Shown here: piece by piece, positions 58,368 to 64,000 of the stretch | Numbering within the stretch: position 1 is the stretch's first letter | How the letters are laid out: every line of letters starts with the position of its first letter | Assembly (NCBI RefSeq): GCF_000378465.1 | Contig: NZ_KB899911.1 | Span: forward strand, 186,001 to 250,000 | Reading direction: 5' to 3' | Length of the DNA stretch: 64,000 bases | DNA from: Elioraea tepidiphila DSM 17972 | Lineage (GTDB): Bacteria > Pseudomonadota > Alphaproteobacteria > Acetobacterales > Acetobacteraceae | Position numbers and translations under genes: made by a program | Notes under the pieces: generated by a model | What the model was told of the DNA's origin: nothing | Seen by the model: the letters and a program-made list of their open reading frames with translations, nothing else | Database searches by the model: none

Positions 58368-58381
58368 TTGATGCAGGTCAA
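58368..58381. promoter_or_regulatory. FNR/FixK/DNR-type binding box
   Basis: TTGATGCAGGTCAA matches the FNR consensus TTGAT-N4-ATCAA at nine of ten fixed positions (G for A at the first right-half base). It sits in the 203-base gap between the divergent hsp20 (ATG 58258) and the gene starting at 58462. A Crp/Fnr-family gene lies just beyond hsp20, so local control by oxygen is possible. Confidence 0.65.
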
Positions 58382-58461
58382 CTTCGATGGCGCGGCCCGG
58401 CGCCGTATGCATGGGCGCAGGCGCCTTGCGACAGCGAAAGCGCCGGCGCAACACTGCGCGC

Positions 58462-59454
58462 ATGGGGATCGATCCCAACCTCGCGTATCTGCTGCAGGCC
58501 GCGGCGGGGGCGCATCCGCCGCCGCCGGGCCCGGTCGTCACGCTCGGCGTGCAGACCCTGCGCGGCGCGCCCGATCCGTTCGTGGCGATGGGTCTCGGCC
58601 CGGTCGAGAGCATCGACGTGTCCGATTTCGAGGGGTGCACGCATCTCTTCGATCTCAACGCCACCGAGCTGCCGCCCGGCCTGCGCGAGCGCTACAGCCT
58701 CGTCTATGACGGCGGGACGCTGGAGCACGTGTTCGATACGCGCGCGGCGCTGAGGAACATCTTCGGCCTGTTGCGCACGGACGGCGTGGTCGTGCACGCC
58801 TCGCCGGTGAACGGCTGGGTCGAGCACGGGTTCTACCAGTTCAGCCCGACCTTCTTCGTGGACTACTACCATGCCAATGGCTGGGTGCCGCTCGGCGCCT
58901 TCCTGCTGAAGCTGCAGGGCGGCGGCCGCGTGACCGTCCACCCTTACGTGCCCGGAATGTGGGACGCGCTGCCCGCCGGGGCGATCACCGGCCTCTGGCT
59001 CGGTCTGACGGTCTTCCGCAAGGCCCCCGGCGCGCGCTGGGACGCGGTGCCGCAGCAGAGCCTCTACTGCAAGATCTACGGCGATCCGTCATCGACGCCG
59101 ACGGAAGCCGGCCTCGCCTATGCGCCGCCTTTCGAACTGGCCGACGGCGTGGTCGTGGCGGAGGATCGCGTGATGCGCCCTCTGCCGCCGCCGAGACCCG
59201 GCGTCGGGCACGAATGGCACGCCCACCTGCCGGAGCTCGAGCGGCTGGCCGACACGAGCGAGGGGCGGCTGTCGCCGCTGCTGCTGTTCGAGGACGGCCG
59301 GCCGCTGGGTCCGCCGCATGCCGCGCACGAGGCGATCCGGACACGCGGCCGCGGGCTCTACAGCCATTGGGGCGCGTGGCTGCATTTCTCGACCTCGGAC
59401 AACGCGCCGCCGGGGGACCGCATCTATACCTACGCGCTGCCGCGGCCGCCCTGA
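58462..59454 (+). CDS. Methyltransferase-like protein, function unknown
   Basis: 330 residues. The middle part (about residues 75-150) reads like the second half of a class I SAM methyltransferase: DLNATELPPGLRERYSLVYD, then GTLEHVFDTRAALRNIFGLL and TDGVVVHASPVNGWVEHGFY. The expected glycine-rich motif I (E/DxGxGxG) is not obvious, so SAM binding is uncertain. The C-terminal half is unassigned. Start ATG 58462 (MGIDPNLAYL); upstream starts overlap the hsp20 promoter region. No clear operon partner. Confidence 0.6.
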   Translation: MGIDPNLAYLLQAAAGAHPPPPGPVVTLGVQTLRGAPDPFVAMGLGPVESIDVSDFEGCTHLFDLNATELPPGLRERYSLVYDGGTLEHVFDTRAALRNIFGLLRTDGVVVHASPVNGWVEHGFYQFSPTFFVDYYHANGWVPLGAFLLKLQGGGRVTVHPYVPGMWDALPAGAITGLWLGLTVFRKAPGARWDAVPQQSLYCKIYGDPSSTPTEAGLAYAPPFELADGVVVAEDRVMRPLPPPRPGVGHEWHAHLPELERLADTSEGRLSPLLLFEDGRPLGPPHAAHEAIRTRGRGLYSHWGAWLHFSTSDNAPPGDRIYTYALPRPP

Positions 59455-59500
59455 ACGGAAACGAGAACGAAACGGAATGGCGCTCCGGCGCAGGCCGTCG

Positions 59501-60115
59501 TCACGCCAGTGGCGCGTAGCGCCAGACCGAGGCGGGCGGGAAGTTCGCCGGCGTCCAGGCGATGCGCGCACCGCTCAGCCCGAGCCGGCGCGCCGGCAGC
59601 GGCGAGGTGATGCAGTAGGTGTAGTGCAGGAAGCCGCGCCCGGGCGCGACCGCCTCGATCGCCTCGACCAGCGCGCGCTGGCGTGCGCGCGGCAGCAGCA
59701 CGAGCGGGATGCCGCACACCACGGTGCCGATGCGGCCGCGCGTCTCGGCGCCGAGCAGCGCCGGCAACTGCCAGGCATCGCCGCAGAGCACCGTCACGCC
59801 GGGGTATGTCGCGCGCAGAATTGATGCCATCTCCGGCACGATCTCGATCACAGTCAAGCGCGCGGGTGCGATCCCGCCCTCCAGCATCGCGCGGGTGATC
59901 GCGCCGGTTCCGGCGCCGAGTTCGATCACCGCCCCGGCTGGCCCCGCACGCACCGCGGCGGCCACGCGCCGGCCCAGCGCGGGCGAGGAGGGCACGATTG
60001 AGCCCATTTCCAGCGGGTTGGCGAGCCAGCGGCGGAAGAAGACCCAGGTCCGCCCGGCCGCCGAAGGCGCGGCATGGTCGGAGATCTCGGCGTCATGAAC
60101 ACGGGCTGGCGGCAT
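59501..60115 (-). CDS. Class I SAM-dependent methyltransferase (phospholipid N-methyltransferase/PmtA-like)
   Basis: 204 residues. The opening VFFRRWLANPLEMGSIVPSS with ALGRRVA is characteristic of the PmtA/phosphatidylethanolamine N-methyltransferase group, which makes phosphatidylcholine. SAM motif I is VIELGAGTGAITRAML, followed by LTVIEIVPEMASILR (motif II) and VLCGDAWQLPALL. The end region FLHYTYCITSPLPARRLGLS also fits. ATG at 60113-60115. It is divergent from pleD with 176 bases between starts; no particular motif was seen there. Related rRNA methyltransferase-like proteins cannot be fully excluded. Confidence 0.78.
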   Translation of the reverse strand: MPPARVHDAEISDHAAPSAAGRTWVFFRRWLANPLEMGSIVPSSPALGRRVAAAVRAGPAGAVIELGAGTGAITRAMLEGGIAPARLTVIEIVPEMASILRATYPGVTVLCGDAWQLPALLGAETRGRIGTVVCGIPLVLLPRARQRALVEAIEAVAPGRGFLHYTYCITSPLPARRLGLSGARIAWTPANFPPASVWRYAPLA

Positions 60116-60291
60116 GTCTGGGACTCGGCTGAGGAGGGACGAACCGGACGGGCCGCGGTGTGAAACACGCGCTTGAAGGCAGTTCTATCTCAGTTCGATG
60201 ATGATTGCGACCGCGCCGGGCCGAAGATTTGCGGGGTGCAACCGGCGCGCGTTCGTGTCATGTTCGTGCCGTCTCACCCCAGCCAGGATCC

Positions 60292-61698
60292 ATGAGCGCA
60301 CGCATCCTCGTCGTTGACGACGTGATCCCCAATCTCAGGCTGCTGGAGGCCAAGCTCAGCGCCGAATACTACGAGGTGCAGACCGCGCAGGACGGCGTGG
60401 CCGCGCTCGCGATCGCGCGCGACTGGCTGCCCGATCTGATCCTGCTCGACGTGATGATGCCGGGGATGGACGGGTTCGAGGTCTGCCGCCGCCTGAAGGC
60501 CGACCCGGCCACCGAGCACGTGCCGGTGGTGATGGTCACCGCGCTCGGCGAGACCGCCGAGCGTGTCCGCGGCCTGGAAGCGGGGGCGGATGATTTCCTC
60601 ACCAAACCGGTGGACGACGAGACGCTGTTCGCGCGCGTGCGCGCGCTGGTGCGGCTGAAGCGCCTGCTGGACGAGTGGCGGCTGCGCTCCGAGACCACGC
60701 ATCAGCTCGGCGTGCAGCCCGAGAGCCAGACCCTGCCGAGCGTGCGCGGCTGCCGCGCGCTGCTGGTGGACGACACCGATCTGGACGCCGAGCGCATCCT
60801 GGAGGCGCTCGACGCCGAGGGCATCCGCTGCGACCGTGCCGCCTCTCCGGCCGAGGCGGTCGAGCGTCTCGCCGCGGCCCCGTACGACCTCGTCGTGCTC
60901 GATCTCCAGCTCGCCGGCGAGGACCCGCTGCGGCTGACCTCGCGGTTGCGCGCCGACGGGGCGACCCGCGAGACCCCGGTGCTGATGGTGGCGGAGGCGG
61001 ATCTGCGCCGGCAGCTGCACCGCGGGCTCGATCTCGGCGCGAACGACTATATCCTCCGCCCGATCGATCCGAACGAGCTGCGCGCGCGCGCGCGCAACCA
61101 GATCCGCCGCAAGCTCTACCAGGACCGGCTGCGCGCCGATCTCGCCTACTCGATCTCGCTCGCGCTGACCGATCCGCTCACCGGCCTGCACAACCAGCGC
61201 TACCTGCGCGGCCATCTGCGCTCGCTGGTCGCTTCCGTGCGCGCCTCCGGCGGGTCGCTCGCGGCGATGATGCTCGATCTCGACCACTTCAAGGCGATCA
61301 ACGACCTCTACGGGCACCCGGCCGGCGATGCGGCGCTGCGCGCGGTCGCCGGCTGCATCCGCGCCCATGTGCGGCTGTTCGACACGGTCTCGCGCTATGG
61401 CGGCGAGGAGTTCGCGGTGGTGATGCCGGGCGCGACCTTGGCGGACGCGGTGGCAGCGGCCGAGCGGCTGCGCCGCGAGGTGGCGACCCTCGCCTACCAG
61501 CCGGCGGCGGCGGATCGGCATCCGCTGACCATCAGCATCGGTGTCTCGGCGCTGACGGCGGATGCGTGCGGCACGGACGAGGCGCTGGCCGAAGGCCTGC
61601 TGAAGCGGGCCGATCAGGCGCTGTACGAGGCCAAGCGCCAGGGGCGCAACCGCGTGGTCGCGCTGGAGGTGGACGGCGAGGTGGTCCCGGCGGGCTGA
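60292..61698 (+). CDS. pleD: PleD-type response regulator diguanylate cyclase
   Basis: 468 residues: two receiver domains and a GGDEF domain making c-di-GMP, as in Caulobacter PleD. REC1 (1-125) has Asp9-Asp10, phosphoacceptor Asp53 (ILLDVMMPGMDGF) and Lys105 (FLTKPVD). REC2 (about 153-275) has Asp204 (VVLDLQLAGED), but the conserved Lys is Arg256 (YILRPIDP), so it is probably an adaptor domain. The GGDEF domain has GGEEF at 370-374 and the product-inhibition I-site RLFD at 361-364, exactly five residues before it. ATG 60292. It is adjacent to rpmG, as often in alphaproteobacteria. Confidence 0.94.
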   Translation: MSARILVVDDVIPNLRLLEAKLSAEYYEVQTAQDGVAALAIARDWLPDLILLDVMMPGMDGFEVCRRLKADPATEHVPVVMVTALGETAERVRGLEAGADDFLTKPVDDETLFARVRALVRLKRLLDEWRLRSETTHQLGVQPESQTLPSVRGCRALLVDDTDLDAERILEALDAEGIRCDRAASPAEAVERLAAAPYDLVVLDLQLAGEDPLRLTSRLRADGATRETPVLMVAEADLRRQLHRGLDLGANDYILRPIDPNELRARARNQIRRKLYQDRLRADLAYSISLALTDPLTGLHNQRYLRGHLRSLVASVRASGGSLAAMMLDLDHFKAINDLYGHPAGDAALRAVAGCIRAHVRLFDTVSRYGGEEFAVVMPGATLADAVAAAERLRREVATLAYQPAAADRHPLTISIGVSALTADACGTDEALAEGLLKRADQALYEAKRQGRNRVVALEVDGEVVPAG

Positions 61699-61711
61699 CC
61701 CCGCGGCCGGA

Positions 61712-61879
61712 CTACTTGATCTTCGCTTCCTTGAAGACGACGTGCTTGCGCGCGACCGGGTCGTACTTCTTGAACTCGAGCTTGCCGGTCGCGGTGCGTG
61801 CGTTCTTCTTGGTGACATAGAAATAGCCCGTGTCGGCCGAGCTCACGAGCTTGATCAGCACGGTGTTGGCTTTCGCCAT
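61712..61879 (-). CDS. rpmG: 50S ribosomal protein L33
   Basis: A 55-residue ribosomal protein of the large subunit. The minus strand encodes [20 protein letters not shown] followed by [20 protein letters not shown] and [15 protein letters not shown], the standard L33 sequence of the cysteine-free (non-zinc) type. ATG at 61877-61879 with GAGAGACC upstream. It converges with pleD; the 13 bases between stops together with flanking GC-rich complementary bases may form a shared terminator. Confidence 0.96.
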   Translation of the reverse strand: MAKANTVLIKLVSSADTGYFYVTKKNARTATGKLEFKKYDPVARKHVVFKEAKIK

Positions 61880-61911
61880 GACGGTCTCTCCTCGCCCGGC
61901 CTGCGGCGCAG

Positions 61912-63429
61912 CTAGCGGACAACCTCCGCCGGCGCGGGCCGGCGCGCGCTTTCATCGGGCCCGCGGAGAAGCCACAGGGCGGCGGTGATGTCAAGCGCGC
62001 CGCCCTCCGCCGCCGGGCAGGCCTCGCGCAGCCGCGCCGCCTCGGCCGCCGGCAGCACCCGTCCGCCGGTCGCGCGCCAGAGCGAGGCGGCCTCGGAGAC
62101 CTGACCCGCGGCGATGCGCGCCAGCGCCGCGCGCGCGGGTCCGGCGCCGAGGCTGGTGCACACGGCGGGCAGCACGCCGAGGCCCTGAAGCGCATAGCCG
62201 CCCGGCGCGATCAGGTTCGACCAGGTGACATGCAGTTCGCTCTCGTCGGGCAGCGGCACGACCGTCTGGATCAGCCCCTTGCCGGTGGTGACCGAGCCGA
62301 TCACCACCGCGCGGCCGTTGTCCTGCAAGGCGGCGGCCAGCACCTCGGCCGAGGAGGCCGAGCCGCCGTCCACCAGTACGGCGAGGCGCAGCCCGCCGGC
62401 GATGTCGGCACCATCGGCGCGATGCGTGCGCGAGGCGTCGGGGTGGCGGCCCTCGGCCACCGCGATCACGCCCCCCGTGAGGAACAGGTCGGCGGTCGTG
62501 ATCGCCTGGCGCAGCAGCCCGCCGCGGTTGCCGCGCAGGTCGAGCACCAGTCCGGGCGGGGCGGGGTCGCGATGCGCGACCGCGATCACCGCGCGCGCGA
62601 GGCGGCGGTCGGTCAGGCGGTTGAAGGCGGAGACGCGCAGGATCGGCACACCCGCCTGCCAGGAGAGCGTCACGGTCTCCGGCGCCACCATGGCGCGGGC
62701 GAGCACGATCGTCTCGGTCCGCCCGCCGTCGCGCCGGATGGTGAGGCTGACCGGGGCGCTCTCCTCGCCTTCCAGCATGCGCGCGAGCTGCTCGGCGGAG
62801 AGCCGCGCCGTGGGGCGGCCATCGATCGCCAGCACGCGCTCGCCTTCCATCAGGCCGGCCGCCCAGGCCGGCGCGTCGTCGATCACGCGCGCGATCACCG
62901 CGCCGCCCGGATCGGGCTCCAGCACCAGCCCGAGTCCGGCCTCGCCGAGTCGGCGGGTTCGCCCGAGCCGCGCCTCCTCGGCCGGGACGTAGCGGGTATA
63001 GGGGTCGAGGGTCGCGACCGCCTCGTCGAAGAAGGCGCGCAACATCGCCTCCTGCGACTTGCGCGCGAGCGCGGGCGAGGCGGCCGAGCCGGCGGCGATC
63101 AGCCGCGCGGCCGCCTCGGCCCAGGAGGCGGGGGCGTCGCGCGGCGGGGCGGGGATGCGATCGAGCGTCCTGCCGTCGGCGCGCAGCTCCACCATGCCGC
63201 CTGCGAACGCCGGAACGATCCGGCGGTCGGCGAGCGAGAGGCCGCGCAGTCCGGCCAGCGTGAGCGCGGCGAGATCGACCGGCTCGACATGCCGCTCGTA
63301 CAGCGCGCCGAGCCCGGCCCGCAGCACCGGGCCGAGCAGCGGACGCGGCTCCACCGCAGCAGCCTCCGCCCGGCCGAGCAGCGCAAGCGCGGCGAGCAGG
63401 CCGAGACCCAGGCTCCGCAATCTGCCCAT
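61912..63429 (-). CDS. S41 family carboxy-terminal processing protease (CtpA-like)
   Basis: 505 residues, secreted: a signal peptide at 1-24 ([19 protein letters not shown]). An N-terminal helical region is followed by a PDZ domain at about residues 155-245 ([40 protein letters not shown]). The S41 catalytic core has [17 protein letters not shown], the nucleophile Ser in [16 protein letters not shown], and the general-base Lys in [16 protein letters not shown]. Substrate is unknown; family members trim periplasmic proteins. ATG 63429. It follows upstream of rpmG with 32 bases between. Confidence 0.92.
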   Translation of the reverse strand: MGRLRSLGLGLLAALALLGRAEAAAVEPRPLLGPVLRAGLGALYERHVEPVDLAALTLAGLRGLSLADRRIVPAFAGGMVELRADGRTLDRIPAPPRDAPASWAEAAARLIAAGSAASPALARKSQEAMLRAFFDEAVATLDPYTRYVPAEEARLGRTRRLGEAGLGLVLEPDPGGAVIARVIDDAPAWAAGLMEGERVLAIDGRPTARLSAEQLARMLEGEESAPVSLTIRRDGGRTETIVLARAMVAPETVTLSWQAGVPILRVSAFNRLTDRRLARAVIAVAHRDPAPPGLVLDLRGNRGGLLRQAITTADLFLTGGVIAVAEGRHPDASRTHRADGADIAGGLRLAVLVDGGSASSAEVLAAALQDNGRAVVIGSVTTGKGLIQTVVPLPDESELHVTWSNLIAPGGYALQGLGVLPAVCTSLGAGPARAALARIAAGQVSEAASLWRATGGRVLPAAEAARLREACPAAEGGALDITAALWLLRGPDESARRPAPAEVVR

Positions 63430-63546
63430 GCCGACTCGTCCCCGAGAGCCACCATGGTAGGATGCGGCACTGCACCACGAAAGCGTTCGTTGCGCTGTTG
63501 TGATCGCTTGGCGCTGCCTCTGCGGCGCGCCCCGCTGGCACCCCGC

Positions 63547-63909
63547 TCAGGTCACCCAACGCACCAGATGGCGGGCCGCTCCCTTCGGCCAGTCCTTGCA
63601 GAGCCGCGGGATGAACCCGCCAAGGCAGCCCTGCGGCGCGGCAGAGACGGCGTCGATCTCGGCCTGGGTCTCGACCGGGACCAGGGTGACGTATTGCGGA
63701 TCGTCACCGTCCGCCCAGTCCACCTCCTCGTGGAACTCGTAGACATAGCGCTGCCCGCACTCGCGGCATTCCAGGAGGTAGCGCCACCAGTGGCTCTCCT
63801 CGACGAAGGTGGCGTGCAGCGCGAAGTGCTGTTTCAGGGGGTTGGCCAGCGTCGCTTCCGGGTCGGTCCAGAGCGCGCACTGGGTGGGTGGCTTCAGCAT
63901 CAGTGGCAT
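63547..63909 (-). CDS. Hypothetical CxxC protein
   Basis: 120 residues, unrecognised. Cysteines Cys-x2-Cys in LLECRECGQRYVYEFHEEVD may bind zinc; the rest is rich in aromatic and acidic residues (HATFVEESHWWRYLLECREC, DWADGDDPQYVTLVPVETQA). No signal peptide or membrane segment. ATG 63909 is chosen because GGAGG lies five bases before it; in-frame ATG 63924 and a GTG at 63966 are longer options. Nothing in the neighbourhood suggests a role. The window's last 90 bases beyond it hold no complete gene that can be supported. Confidence 0.55.
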   Translation of the reverse strand: MPLMLKPPTQCALWTDPEATLANPLKQHFALHATFVEESHWWRYLLECRECGQRYVYEFHEEVDWADGDDPQYVTLVPVETQAEIDAVSAAPQGCLGGFIPRLCKDWPKGAARHLVRWVT

Positions 63910-64000
63910 CAATACCTCCACCATGACCCGCCGGCGGTTCGGCAGAACCCGCACGCCGCCCTGCACGTGGATCGCAGGATCGGCACGGCCTCTCGTGACG

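Overview
The window is one contiguous piece of a very GC-rich (roughly 70 percent or more by eye) alphaproteobacterial chromosome, most likely from the Rhodospirillales/Acetobacteraceae (Roseomonas-like) group. The evidence is gene order (tpiA-secG-pyrG, purA-hisZ, pleD-rpmG, an Rrf2-sufBCDSU-sufT-sufA operon), an alphaproteobacterial RpoH, polysaccharide deacetylase and M81 (MlrC) paralogues, and an alphaproteobacterial type of palindromic repeat. This placement is inferred from gene content, not from a database match. Coding density is high: no gene-free stretch exceeds 300 bases, and the longest gaps (about 180-240 bases) hold promoters, operators and palindromic repeats.

Layout. 1-8 kb: a periplasmic-folding PPIase fragment (ppiD-like), then the forward run tpiA, secG, pyrG, trmO-like, kdsA, GNAT, with recG convergent. 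7.7-13 kb: sdhE, mfd and a soluble globin-coupled chemoreceptor. 13-20.7 kb: an ATP-grasp ligase with a 63-residue membrane ORF and a divergent Lrp regulator, a decayed TPR gene, a polysaccharide deacetylase, tRNA-Gln and tRNA-Glu, a TetR gene with a di-iron beta-lactamase-fold protein, threonine aldolase, an isochorismatase-type hydrolase and a JAMM protease pair. 20.7-28 kb: rluD, rpoH (with a CIRCE element upstream), a membrane protein with a membrane-anchored pseudokinase, a tandem palindromic repeat, purA and hisZ. 28-33.6 kb: EamA transporter, marR-emrA-emrB efflux operon, rpe, gph.

33.6-41 kb: the complete SUF iron-sulfur assembly operon under an Rrf2 regulator with a perfect palindromic operator, closed by a strong hairpin, then a Crp/Fnr regulator with a small DUF2892 membrane protein. 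41-52.5 kb is an accessory-looking catabolic/defence region: a peptide-type ABC binding protein, two M81 metallopeptidases, an orphan xanthine-dehydrogenase-type molybdenum subunit, an SDR gene that has lost its middle, an Xre/RES toxin-antitoxin operon, a CnbZ/RidA-like protein, and a pretoxin/papain-like protein followed at once by a small gene (candidate effector-immunity pair). 52.5-64 kb: comM, a sensor-like HTH protein divergent from a carbohydrate-binding-like protein, a second deacetylase, a Crp/Fnr regulator with an altered cysteine set, hsp20 with an FNR-type box upstream, two methyltransferase-like proteins, pleD, rpmG, an S41 protease and a small CxxC protein.

Regulation visible in sequence: a HrcA-type CIRCE element before rpoH, a motif shared between the rpoH and suf upstream regions, operator palindromes at the TetR and Xre/RES promoters, and an FNR-like box near hsp20. 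No rRNA, CRISPR array, insertion sequence transposase or prophage was seen.
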